From: Acidobacteriota bacterium
Lineage (GTDB): Bacteria; Acidobacteriota; Terriglobia; Acidiferrales; UBA7541
Direction of reading: 5' to 3'
NCBI GenBank assembly: GCA_016201285.1
Contig: JACQDE010000072.1
Span: forward strand, 1 to 38,749
Length of the DNA: 38,749 bases
Positions 23,021 through 30,725 of this stretch are shown piece by piece (the first letter of the stretch is position 1; each line of letters starts with the position of its first letter). Under the pieces are notes generated by a model. That model was not told the origin of the DNA. It saw only the letters and a program-made list of their open reading frames with translations, and ran no database searches. Position numbers and translations under genes: made by a program.

Positions 23021-24172
23021 TCAGGATGACGTTGCGGGTGGGGATTCTTGTCGCGGCTGAAGCCGCGACCCACAAACCTGGTGGGCGGGCAACGCCGGGA
23101 ACCAGTGCCGCGTGCGATTGCATGCGGCGCAAACGGAAAGCATCACCGGCACCTCCACGAGGACTCCGACCACCGTAGCTAGCGCCGCGCCCGATCCGGG
23201 ACCGAATAGTGCGATCGCGGTGGCGACGGCGAGTTCGAAAAAATTGCTCGCGCCAATCAGCGCGCCCGGCGCGGCCACCCCATACGGCACGCGCAGCCAG
23301 CGCATCAGGCCGTAGGCCAGCGACGCGTTCAGGTACACCTGCAGCAGAATCGGAATCGCGATCAGGACCACGTGGAAATACCGCGTGGTGATGTTCTCCG
23401 CCTGGAACGCAAAAATAAAAACGAGCGTCGCTAATAGCGCGCTGATCGTCACCGGCGCGAACCGCGGCAGCAGCGCCTGCTCGAACCAGTTTCTGCCGTG
23501 GCGATGAATCAGCCAGCGCCGCAGCAATGTCCCCACGGTCAACGGGATCACGATGAATGTCAGGACCGAATAGAGGAGCACGCCAAACGGGACGTGCAGC
23601 GACGAAGCTCCACTGACCAGGAAGCGCACGATCGGCGCAAACAGGAACAGCATGATCAAATCGTTGACGGAGACTTGCACGAGCGTGTAGGCGGGGTCGC
23701 CGTCGGTGAGGTGACTCCAGACGAAGACCATCGCCGTGCACGGCGCGGCGGCGAGAATAATTGTCCCGGCGATGTACTGGCTGGCTTCGCCCGCGGAGAT
23801 CCAGCCGGCGAAGAAATGGCGGAAAAACAGCCACGCCAGCAGCGCCATCGAAAAAGGTTTCACCAGCCAGTTCACGAACAATGTGACCAACAGGCCCTTC
23901 GGGCGTCTCCCCACGTTGCGAATGGACGTGAAATCCACCTTCATCATCATGGGAATGATCATCAGCCAGATAAGGACCGCAATCGGAAGGTTGACCTGGC
24001 TCCCTTCGCCGAACTCGATGCGGCGCAACAGGCGCGTCGTTTCCGGGGCGAGCCTGCCAAACGACACGCCCAGCACCATGCACAGGCCTACCCAGACGGT
24101 CAGGTAACGTTCGAAGAGATTGAGCCGCTTGGTCTCGGAGAGTTGTGGAGATACGTCGGCGAGATCTGCCAT
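23021..24172 (-). CDS. acr3: Arsenite efflux permease, ACR3 family
   Basis: Exports arsenite across the inner membrane. About 383 aa with ten hydrophobic segments. Conserved family segments include LPIAVLIWLMIIPMMMKVDF, LAAAPCTAMVFVWSHLT (essential Cys) and SNFFELAVATAIALFG. ATG 24172 is preferred over TTG 24178. The last 30 or so residues (after SVCAACNRTRH) are unlike the family and are encoded by a palindromic repeat region. It ends the arsR-arsM-acr3 operon. Confidence 0.95.
   Translation of the reverse strand: MADLADVSPQLSETKRLNLFERYLTVWVGLCMVLGVSFGRLAPETTRLLRRIEFGEGSQVNLPIAVLIWLMIIPMMMKVDFTSIRNVGRRPKGLLVTLFVNWLVKPFSMALLAWLFFRHFFAGWISAGEASQYIAGTIILAAAPCTAMVFVWSHLTDGDPAYTLVQVSVNDLIMLFLFAPIVRFLVSGASSLHVPFGVLLYSVLTFIVIPLTVGTLLRRWLIHRHGRNWFEQALLPRFAPVTISALLATLVFIFAFQAENITTRYFHVVLIAIPILLQVYLNASLAYGLMRWLRVPYGVAAPGALIGASNFFELAVATAIALFGPGSGAALATVVGVLVEVPVMLSVCAACNRTRHWFPALPAHQVCGSRLQPRQESPPATSS
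23051..23068. repeat. Palindrome encoding the Acr3 C-terminal tail
   Basis: TCGCGGCT-GA-AGCCGCGA, 8-bp perfect arms, followed by CCCACAAACC. The frame of acr3 runs through it before stopping at 23021. Just downstream is an 'agatccttcactccg...gttcaggatgac' dispersed-repeat wording. Confidence 0.7.
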
Positions 24173-24238
24173 GGTCAACGCTTCCTGTGATGGGCACCCC
24201 GGCGCAGGGAGTGCTTCGCAGTTTTGTGTCCCGACTGT

Positions 24239-24260
24239 GCCCGGCTGAAGCCGGCGCTAC
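24239..24260 (-). repeat. GTAG-headed palindrome supplying the arsM stop
   Basis: Minus strand GTAGC, then GCCGGC-TTCA-GCCGGGC. The TAG at 24257-24259 is the arsM stop codon. It lies between arsM and acr3. Confidence 0.8.
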
Positions 24261-25255
24261 AGGGGCTTGCGGGCGCGGACGAAGGCGGACATGAATCTGC
24301 CGGCCACCAGCGGCGCGAGGGCATCCGCGTCAACGCTTCCGCCGAGGAGTTCCGGATGGGACGCGAGAAACCCCCGCACGTCGTCCACCTTGTAAATGCG
24401 CGTGGGCTCCACGTCCACCTCCGCGAATCCGGCCCGGGCCAGCTTTTCGCGGTACTCCGTTTCCTCCAGCGCGCCGGCCACGCAGCCGATCCACAGCTCG
24501 ACGTTGCGGCGGATCTCCGGTAACACTTCGCCGCGCACGACGATATCCGAAACGGCAAAGCGCCCGCCGGGCTTCAGCACGCGAAAGGCTTCGCGGAGCA
24601 CGCGGTCTTTGTCCGCGGAAAGATTGATCACGCAATTCGAGATGATCACGTCCACGGAATTATCCGGCAGCGGAATTTCTTCGATGGCGCCCTTGAGGAA
24701 CTCGACGTTGGTTACGCCGGCCTTGCGCTGATTTTCGCGCGCCAGCGCCAACATGTCGTCGGTCATGTCCAGGCCGTAGGCTTTGCCGGTGGGCCCTACG
24801 CGGCGGGCGGAGAGCAGCACGTCAATGCCGCCGCCCGAGCCGAGGTCCAGCACGGTTTCGCCCGGGATGAGCTGCGCCAGCGCCGTCGGATTGCCGCATC
24901 CGAGCGAAGCGAGCACCGCCTCCTGCGGCAGGCCGGACTTCTGGCTGGCGTCGTAGAGGTCTTTCGTGATGGGGTCCACTACGTCCGCCGCCGATCCCGA
25001 GCAACAACTGCGGGAGTTCGCTGGAGCAACCGGCCCGCACGCGGCACGGCCTCCGGCGGCCGCCATACGCGCGGCTGCGCCGTATCGCTCCTTCACAATT
25101 TCCCGAATCTCTTCCGCGCTCGCCGGTTTCGGCTCCGCAGCCGGCTCGCCGCCACAGCAGGTGCTCACGCAGCAGGCACTTTCACCGGCGGCCCCGCCGC
25201 GCGGCGCTTCACCGCTATTCTCGACGACCACTTTCTTGCTGTTGTCCTGACTCAT
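24257..25255 (-). CDS. arsM: Arsenite S-adenosylmethionine methyltransferase
   Basis: Methylates As(III) in the cytoplasm using SAM. 332 aa. SAM site VLDLGSGGGIDVLLSAR; the thiolates that bind arsenic in known ArsM proteins are present (C of SNCVINLS and of LWIGCVAGAL, plus SRSCCSGS upstream). An N-terminal Cys-rich extension (ACCVSTCCGG) may act as a metal trap. AGAGGA precedes ATG 25255. Second gene of arsR-arsM-acr3. Confidence 0.95.
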   Translation of the reverse strand: MSQDNSKKVVVENSGEAPRGGAAGESACCVSTCCGGEPAAEPKPASAEEIREIVKERYGAAARMAAAGGRAACGPVAPANSRSCCSGSAADVVDPITKDLYDASQKSGLPQEAVLASLGCGNPTALAQLIPGETVLDLGSGGGIDVLLSARRVGPTGKAYGLDMTDDMLALARENQRKAGVTNVEFLKGAIEEIPLPDNSVDVIISNCVINLSADKDRVLREAFRVLKPGGRFAVSDIVVRGEVLPEIRRNVELWIGCVAGALEETEYREKLARAGFAEVDVEPTRIYKVDDVRGFLASHPELLGGSVDADALAPLVAGRFMSAFVRARKPL

Positions 25256-25300
25256 GTTCTTTTCCTCTCGAAGAAGATTCGGCGCTGGATGGCTGCCGTA

Positions 25301-25651
25301 CTAAGTGGAAATCGGAATGATGATGGATTCAGGCTGAACAGCTTTGCTGCGGGAGCAGCACTCGGCGTAGAGGAAGGAGAGCAACTCGCGCAGGGCGTCG
25401 GCGTTCGCCGCGTACCAGAGAAACTGGCGGTCGCGGCGAACGGTGACAAGGCCTTCGTTCTTTAACTTGTCAAGATGGTGCGAAAGCGTCGAGCCGGGGA
25501 TGTCCAGTTCCGCCTGGATGTCGCCGACGATCATGCCGTCGGGGTGCGCGGAGAGCAACAGGCGCACGATGCGCAGCCGCGGCTCGGCACCCAGCGCCGC
25601 GCACATGTCCGCGAAGCGGATGACCTGTTCCGGAGGCGGCTGCCTTTTCAT
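25301..25651 (-). CDS. arsR: ArsR/SmtB-family arsenic-responsive repressor
   Basis: A 116-aa winged-helix repressor with the recognition helix in DIPGSTLSHHLDKLKNEGLV. The classic alpha-3 Cys motif (CVCDL) is absent. Instead a Cys lies early (FADMCAALG) and a Cys pair late (YAECCSRSK), similar to the C-terminal thiols of the Acidithiobacillus ArsR type. The ATG abuts its operator with no Shine-Dalgarno. First gene of the arsenic operon. Confidence 0.93.
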   Translation of the reverse strand: MKRQPPPEQVIRFADMCAALGAEPRLRIVRLLLSAHPDGMIVGDIQAELDIPGSTLSHHLDKLKNEGLVTVRRDRQFLWYAANADALRELLSFLYAECCSRSKAVQPESIIIPIST

Positions 25652-25685
25652 ATTTCTAGTATACTGGAAATACAGAATCTGTCAA
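25651..25685 (-). promoter_or_regulatory. arsR promoter and operator, probably leaderless
   Basis: Minus strand: TTGACA (25680-25685), 16-bp spacer, TATACT (25658-25663). A 22-bp near-perfect palindrome TATTTC-8 core-GAAATA at 25651-25672 covers the -10. The expected start of transcription falls on or next to the ATG. Confidence 0.78.
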
Positions 25686-25808
25686 GCCTTTTTCCCGCCC
25701 CCGGAAAACCGCTCCGGCCGCAACATTTTGCGCTCGCAGACGTCTTGTACAAAGAAGGCGATGCCTGTTCCAGGAGCATCAGGGCTTGTCAGGGAAAGCG
25801 AGGGAGTC

Positions 25809-25883
25809 ATGATGAAGCTGTGGAGCACGCTGTTTGTAGCCATCGTGTTGGCTCTGCTGCTTCCCTGTGCATCCGCAGAATGA
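25809..25883 (+). CDS. 24-residue signal-peptide-like mini-ORF, perhaps a remnant
   Basis: MMKLWSTLFVAIVLALLLPC then ASAE, with GCGAGGGAG upstream, looks like a complete signal peptide ending at its cleavage site and then a TGA. An ATGA overlap starts a second short frame (to about 25978) ending in SIPMKITSTRW. It could be a decayed or frameshifted secreted-protein gene, or a small peptide. Weakly supported. Confidence 0.3.
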   Translation: MMKLWSTLFVAIVLALLLPCASAE

Positions 25884-25983
25884 GCGCCGCTTTCGTGAAA
25901 GACGTGCCGGGCCGCAGCTACAAAAACCGCTCGATGGACGAGTCCATCCCAATGAAAATCACCAGCACGCGATGGTAGCGCGG

Positions 25984-26106
25984 CACGCTGTAAGGAATTC
26001 CTGTCCCCTTGCCTTATTATGCTTTTGGCCTCGAAAGTATGATTAAGGGCCGGCTTGTGATACCTATGTACCACAACACCCAAGCCAGAACCTTTCGCAG
26101 GCTTCC
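25984..26106. other. Gene-free stretch upstream of the rpmH promoter
   Basis: Together with 25686-25808 and the mini-ORF this makes up the gap between arsR and rpmH. Apart from the promoter at its end, I see no feature here. Confidence 0.5.
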
Positions 26107-26135
26107 TTGACCGCTTCGCGCGGGTCGTCTACACT
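26107..26135 (+). promoter_or_regulatory. Promoter of rpmH operon
   Basis: TTGACC (26107-26112), exactly 17 bp, TACACT (26130-26135). Start of transcription expected near 26142, giving a G+C-rich, hairpin-prone leader of about 140 nt before rpmH. Confidence 0.7.
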
Positions 26136-26283
26136 AGCGGTTTCGATTGGTGCCCGGAGAGCGGGCAGAGGCGGGGTGTGCCGGTTTGCCAACGGCGCAT
26201 GCCGGCTGCCGGCTGTGCCGGGCAACACACCGGCGGGTGCAACCCCGGCCCGCGGTGCTGCGTAACACCATAGAGAGGCCTCA

Positions 26284-26421
26284 TTGCCGAAGCGTACCTT
26301 TCAACCCAAAGTGCGCCGCCGTCACAAGACGCACGGTTTCCGCGCACGCATGAAGACCAAAGGCGGGCGTAAAGTCCTTGCACGACGCCGCAAAACCGGC
26401 CGCAAGCGCCTCGCGCTCTAG
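26284..26421 (+). CDS. rpmH: 50S ribosomal protein L34
   Basis: 45 aa from a TTG codon: [20 protein letters not shown], then [20 protein letters not shown]. This is a textbook L34. GAGAGG lies five bases upstream. First gene of rpmH-rnpA-yidD-yidC-jag; dnaA is not beside it in this window. Confidence 0.97.
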   Translation: MPKRTFQPKVRRRHKTHGFRARMKTKGGRKVLARRRKTGRKRLAL

Positions 26422-26803
26422 CCGCCGCTATCCGCGCGAATGCCGCTTGCTGCAGCGCGCGGGGTTCGATGCGGTCTATGAAGGCGGGCGGCGACGCGCG
26501 AGCAAGCAGTTTCTCGTCTTTTACCGGCGCCGCGAGGCGGCCGCTTCTGCCAGCCGTTTCGGGATCAGCGTGAAGAAGGCGCTGGGCGGAGCAGTCGTGC
26601 GGAACCGGCTCAAGCGCCGCATCCGCGAAATCCTTCGCTTGCACCGCCAGGAGATGGCTACAGGATGGGACATTGTCATTCACCCGCGCAGCTCGGTGGC
26701 GACGGCGCCGTTTGGAGCGATCGAGCGGGAACTCGTGGAATTGCTGAAGAGCGCCGTGGGCGCAGCAAGCAGCGCCCCTACGCCTCCGGGAACCAAAGCC
26801 TGA
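26378..26803 (+). CDS. rnpA: Ribonuclease P protein component
   Basis: Protein subunit of RNase P, which matures tRNA 5' ends. 141 aa from TTG 26378, with [18 protein letters not shown], the RNR signature in [18 protein letters not shown], and a late [10 protein letters not shown] strand. The family N-terminus begins about ten residues before RLLQRAGF, so the gene must start inside rpmH; the TTG chosen gives a 44-bp overlap. No in-frame ATG is available. The C-terminal 15 residues are Ala/Pro-rich. Confidence 0.93.
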   Translation: MHDAAKPAASASRSSRRYPRECRLLQRAGFDAVYEGGRRRASKQFLVFYRRREAAASASRFGISVKKALGGAVVRNRLKRRIREILRLHRQEMATGWDIVIHPRSSVATAPFGAIERELVELLKSAVGAASSAPTPPGTKA

Positions 26804-26826
26804 GCGCGGCGGCGCTTCTTTTCGCC

Positions 26827-27054
26827 GTGCGCGCGTACCAGGCGCTGCTGGGACCGTTCCTGGGCGGGGCCTGCCGCTTTTATCCTTCCTGTTCGAATTA
26901 CGCCATTGAAGCTATTGAACGGCACGGCGCGCGCCGCGGCGCGGCTCTGGCGGTGAAGCGCCTGCTGCGCTGCCGGCCGTTTTCACAAGGCGGCGTTGAT
27001 CTGGTGCCGGAACATCCGGAGCTGCCGGGCGAGACTCGGGAGGCCACGCTGTGA
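26827..27054 (+). CDS. yidD: Membrane protein insertion efficiency factor YidD
   Basis: Small amphipathic helper of YidC. The core RAYQALLGPFLGGACRFYPS, CSNYAIEAIERHG and RLLRCRPFSQGG is diagnostic. The stop overlaps the yidC GTG. The start is unresolved: GTG 26827 is used here, but the natural helix LLFAVRAYQ suggests a start at CTG 26800 on the rnpA stop, or even ATG 26665 within rnpA. Confidence 0.88.
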   Translation: MRAYQALLGPFLGGACRFYPSCSNYAIEAIERHGARRGAALAVKRLLRCRPFSQGGVDLVPEHPELPGETREATL

Positions 27055-28799
27055 AGGAACTGTCCACGGAACGCCGGGTTGCGCTGGCCTTCGCGCTCTG
27101 GATTTTGATCATGGTCGGCTGGAACTATGTGTGGAAGCCGAGCCGGCCGGCACCCGCAGCGCAGCCCGCTGCTCCCGCTCCCACCGCAACCGCTCCCGAA
27201 CAGAAACCCACCACGGACAAACCCGCCAGTCCGGGTGCGGCGGCGACGAAAGTGGAATCCGCGCCGGCGCCCGCGCCGAAGGCCGCAACGCAGGAAAAGT
27301 CGGTGGTGGTCGAGAACGGCCTTTACCGCGTGGAGATTTCCAACCGCGGCGGGGTGGTGAAGAGCTGGCGGCTGAAGCACTACACAGACCACACGAAGCA
27401 GCCGCTCGAGCTGGTGAACGCGGAGGCGGCGCAGCAACTGGGTGCGTGGCCGTTTTCGCTGGCGGTGGACGACGCGGCGCTCGAGACGCAGGTGAACGGC
27501 GCGCTCTATGAAATGACGCCGGGAGAAGGCACGCTGCACGCGCCGGTGGAGCTTGGATTCGAGTGGAGCGACGGCCGCGTGCGCGTGACCAAGCGGCTCA
27601 AGTTTGATGCGAGCTACGTCATCGCGCTCGAGACGTCGCTCGTGGTGGACGGCCAGCCGGTGGCGCACGGCACGGCGTGGCGCGGCGGGTTTGGCGACGC
27701 CACGGAGTTCGCGCACGCCGGCCAGGTGAATGTGGTCTTCCGCGAGAACCAGAAGCTGAAGTCGTTGGAGGCCAAGAAGCTCGGCGTGCCCGACCACAGC
27801 GAGCTGCGGCTGCGGCAGATTGGCACCATGGAGTACGCGGGGATCGAGGACCACTACTTCGCCGCAGCGTTTCTGCCGCGCAGCGAGAATCCGGCCCACT
27901 GGGGCGCGGGGATGTCGCTGTGGCACTGGCGCCTGGAACGCGAGGTCGGCGAGGGCGACAAACGATCGAAGGAATCCGTCGTGGAAATGGCCGCGGGGAC
28001 GACGGTGGCCGGGCCGGTGGCCTTCCGCGTGTACGTGGGGCCGAAGGCGCTGGACGAACTGCGCGCGCAGAAGCCCCCGCTGACGGATCTGGTGCAGTTC
28101 GGCTGGCTGGGTTTTATCGCCGAGCCGCTCTTCTACTTCTTGCGCTGGATCCACCACTACGTGCCGAACTGGGGCTGGGCCATCATCCTGATGACCATCG
28201 CCATCAACATGGCGCTCTTCCCCCTGAAGGTGAAAAGCTGGCGCTCGATGCAGAAGATGCAGAAGATGATGCCGGAGATCAAGCAGATCCAGGACCGCTA
28301 CAAGAAATACTCGGTGCGCGACCCGCGGCGGCAGGAGATGAACAACGAAGTGATGGCGGTGTACAAGCGCGAGGGCATCAACCCGATGGGGAGCTGCCTG
28401 CCGATGCTGCTGCAGATGCCCATCTGGATCGCGCTGTTCACCATGCTGCGGGGGGCGATCGAGCTGCGGCATGCGCCGTGGGTGGGCTGGATCCACGACC
28501 TCTCCGCGCACGACCCCTGGTACATCCTTCCCGTGCTCATGACCGTGACGATGTACGTCAGCCAGAAGATGACGCCGGCCACCAGCGCCGACCCGGCCCA
28601 GCAGAAGATGATGCAGATGATGCCACTGATCTTCGGCGCGCTCTTCTTCCGCACCTCGAGCGGGCTGACGCTGTACATTTTGAGCAGCAACATTGTGGCC
28701 ATGGGACAGCAGTGGTACCTAAACAAGACCACGCCGCCGGAACCCGGGGCGGAAGAAAAAAAAGGCGGGAAGAAGCCGGGCAGCGGGGCCAAAGACTAG
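27051..28799 (+). CDS. yidC: Membrane protein insertase YidC
   Basis: 582 aa. TM1 near residues 9-27 (ALAFALWILIMVGWNYV), a Pro/Ala linker, a large periplasmic domain (about 80-340), then the conserved insertase core with PLFYFLRWIHHYVPNWGWAI and LLQMPIWIALFTMLRGAIEL. The short basic tail ends GKKPGSGAKD. GTG 27051 overlaps the yidD stop (GTGA). Works with YidD and SecYEG on inner-membrane proteins. Confidence 0.97.
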   Translation: MKELSTERRVALAFALWILIMVGWNYVWKPSRPAPAAQPAAPAPTATAPEQKPTTDKPASPGAAATKVESAPAPAPKAATQEKSVVVENGLYRVEISNRGGVVKSWRLKHYTDHTKQPLELVNAEAAQQLGAWPFSLAVDDAALETQVNGALYEMTPGEGTLHAPVELGFEWSDGRVRVTKRLKFDASYVIALETSLVVDGQPVAHGTAWRGGFGDATEFAHAGQVNVVFRENQKLKSLEAKKLGVPDHSELRLRQIGTMEYAGIEDHYFAAAFLPRSENPAHWGAGMSLWHWRLEREVGEGDKRSKESVVEMAAGTTVAGPVAFRVYVGPKALDELRAQKPPLTDLVQFGWLGFIAEPLFYFLRWIHHYVPNWGWAIILMTIAINMALFPLKVKSWRSMQKMQKMMPEIKQIQDRYKKYSVRDPRRQEMNNEVMAVYKREGINPMGSCLPMLLQMPIWIALFTMLRGAIELRHAPWVGWIHDLSAHDPWYILPVLMTVTMYVSQKMTPATSADPAQQKMMQMMPLIFGALFFRTSSGLTLYILSSNIVAMGQQWYLNKTTPPEPGAEEKKGGKKPGSGAKD

Positions 28800-28842
28800 G
28801 CAACCGTAAGCAGCAAACAGGCAGCAGGCAGGACGTCACCGG

Positions 28843-29358
28843 ATGGGGATGGAACACCAGTTCATCAAAGACGGGAAGCTGGACCGCGGGCCGCTGCTGG
28901 CCGAGCTGCGGAGCTTTTTGAATCTGATGCTCGCGAAGATGCGGCTCGAGGTGCAGTACGAGATCAAGGAATTCGAGGCCGCGGCGGGTGAGGTGGAGCA
29001 CCCGGAGGTGCTGGTGAACTTCCGCGGGCGCGACCAGGAACTGCTGCTGCAACAGCACGCCGAGCTGCTGACGGCCATCGAGTATCTGACGCACCGCTGC
29101 CTGCGGCTGGACCCGCATTTCTACGATCATGTGCAGTTTGACAGCGGTGACTACCGTGCGACGCGCCTGGAAGAGCTGAAGCTCTCCGCGAAAGTGGCGG
29201 CGCAGCGCGTGGTGGAGACGAAACAACCGTTCCGGTTGAATCCCATGTCCGCGCGGGAGCGCCGTGTGGTCCACCTGGTGCTGAAGGGCGTTCCCGGCGT
29301 GCGGACATCGAGCGAGGACGCCGGCGACCACCGCCACGTAGTCATTCACCCAGCGTGA
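28843..29358 (+). CDS. jag: Jag/KhpB-like R3H-domain RNA-binding protein
   Basis: 171 aa. A KH-like central region (FRGRDQELLLQQHAELLTAI, EYLTHRC) and a C-terminal R3H domain with R-x3-H in SARERRVVHLVLKG. The separate Jag_N domain of Firmicutes is absent. Position after yidC is conserved across bacteria. KhpA, its usual partner, is encoded at 19589. Confidence 0.92.
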   Translation: MGMEHQFIKDGKLDRGPLLAELRSFLNLMLAKMRLEVQYEIKEFEAAAGEVEHPEVLVNFRGRDQELLLQQHAELLTAIEYLTHRCLRLDPHFYDHVQFDSGDYRATRLEELKLSAKVAAQRVVETKQPFRLNPMSARERRVVHLVLKGVPGVRTSSEDAGDHRHVVIHPA

Positions 29359-30050
29359 AGTGGTCGGCAAGGAGCAAGAGCGTCGTGGCCGCAGCGCGCA
29401 GCCTGCCGGGATTCCTGTTGTTCGCGCTCCTTTTGGCGTGCGCGCCGGTCCTGGCGCAGCAGGTTCCTTCCAACGAACCGGACTCCACTGTGTGGGAGAA
29501 TTACTATCCGCTCGCCCTGGGGAATGCGTGGGCGTACCGCGTGATGATTCCGGCCACCGGCAAGACCAGCCAGATCCGCTGGGAAGTGACCTCCGCGAAA
29601 AAAGACAGCTCCGGACGCAGCGTCTTCCAGGTCGTGCCGGCGCCGCTGGAGCCGGAGGATGTGCGGATGGAGATCCGGCTTTCCAAAAGCGGGGTGCAGG
29701 AGATCACCGACGGCACGTGGGTCCTGAAATTTCCCCTCCACGCGGGCAGCAAATGGAGCTCGTTCCAGTACAACGAACGCCGCAAAGGGATGGTGAGCCG
29801 GAGCTTCCGCGTGGTTTCGGCGGGCCGGCCGTGCGAATCCGCTGGCCGCAGCTACATGGACTGTATCGTCCTGGAAGAGCAGAATGAAGAATTGCAGTGG
29901 CGCGTCGAAACGCTTTACGCGCGCGGTACCGGCCCGGTCAAATACACCTACTGGCCGCTCCACAGTCCGGATCCCGCCGCCAAACCGGTGCGCGTGGTCG
30001 AGCTGATCAGTTTTCAGGTGCTGCCCCAGCAGTCCATCCGGCAGCGATAG
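29355..30050 (+). CDS. Secreted hypothetical protein
   Basis: 231 aa from GTG 29355, overlapping the jag stop (GTGA). Signal peptide LPGFLLFALLLACAPVLAQQ, then ENYYPLALGNAWAYRVM, a phrase frequent in uncharacterised acidobacterial exported proteins. The body looks beta-rich. Likely co-translated with jag. Function unknown. Confidence 0.8.
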   Translation: MKWSARSKSVVAAARSLPGFLLFALLLACAPVLAQQVPSNEPDSTVWENYYPLALGNAWAYRVMIPATGKTSQIRWEVTSAKKDSSGRSVFQVVPAPLEPEDVRMEIRLSKSGVQEITDGTWVLKFPLHAGSKWSSFQYNERRKGMVSRSFRVVSAGRPCESAGRSYMDCIVLEEQNEELQWRVETLYARGTGPVKYTYWPLHSPDPAAKPVRVVELISFQVLPQQSIRQR

Positions 30051-30073
30051 CCGTTGGCGTCCACTTTCCGGAT

Positions 30074-30096
30074 GCCCGCCTGAAGGCGGCCTCTAC
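30074..30096 (-). repeat. GTAG-headed palindrome supplying the phosphoesterase stop
   Basis: Minus strand GTAG, AG, then CCGCC-TTCA-GGCGG hairpin; TAG at 30093-30095 ends the gene. Differs from the copy at 104-126 by one base over 23. It also lies between convergent genes and may act as a bidirectional terminator. Confidence 0.8.
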
Positions 30097-30698
30097 AATT
30101 CAAACACGTAGCCGGATTTTCCGGCGTTGATGCACTCAGTGGCGCCGATGCGGTCGGTGTTTCCGGCGCATTCGTGGATGTGTCCGCAGAAAAGACGCAC
30201 GGGCTGCACGCGCTCGACCCACGCGCGCAGCGTGCGGCTGCCGGCGTGGCGGCCGAGCATGACGCGGTCGAGCTGCGAATCGTGCGGCGGGAAGTGCACC
30301 ACGAGATAGAGCGGTGAGAGCCCATCGAACGGCTTTAACGCGTCTGCGATTTCGTCTTCGGTGAATTCTCCCGGCGTATTGAACGGCGTGGGATTGCTGT
30401 AGCCGAGCCCGGCCCACTGCGTCACGCCATTTTTCCCTTCGAGCGCGCGCACCTGGCGATGAAAATCCACAAATCCAAATTTCTTGCAGAACGCGGCGTT
30501 TTCTTCGGCGGTCTCGTGATTGCCGGGGATCACCCACAGTTTCTCGCCGAGCGGGCGCAGGACCTCGCCGCAGCGCTCGAGCGCGCGGCCGAAGGTGGAG
30601 AGATCGCCGGCGGAGATGTAGAGGTCCGCGGGCGTGGCCAGGATGCGCTCAATCGCGCGCGTGTCGCCGTGGATGTCGCTGAAGATCAGTGCCTTCAT
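30093..30698 (-). CDS. Calcineurin-like metallophosphoesterase
   Basis: 201 aa with the full metal-binding set: FSDIHGD (residues 6-12), SAGDLSTFG, PGNHET, VVHFPPHDSQLD and CGHIHECAG. Substrate unknown. Cytoplasmic by absence of a signal peptide. Follows the UshA-like gene in the same direction with a 27-bp gap. Confidence 0.93.
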   Translation of the reverse strand: MKALIFSDIHGDTRAIERILATPADLYISAGDLSTFGRALERCGEVLRPLGEKLWVIPGNHETAEENAAFCKKFGFVDFHRQVRALEGKNGVTQWAGLGYSNPTPFNTPGEFTEDEIADALKPFDGLSPLYLVVHFPPHDSQLDRVMLGRHAGSRTLRAWVERVQPVRLFCGHIHECAGNTDRIGATECINAGKSGYVFEL

Positions 30699-30725
30699 CG
30701 GTTCCGTCTGCCCCGGTGGAAGAAA

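Noticed and set aside
26898-28511. Long open frame on the minus strand opposite yidC
   Set aside because: His/Arg-rich, no family; shadow of yidC.
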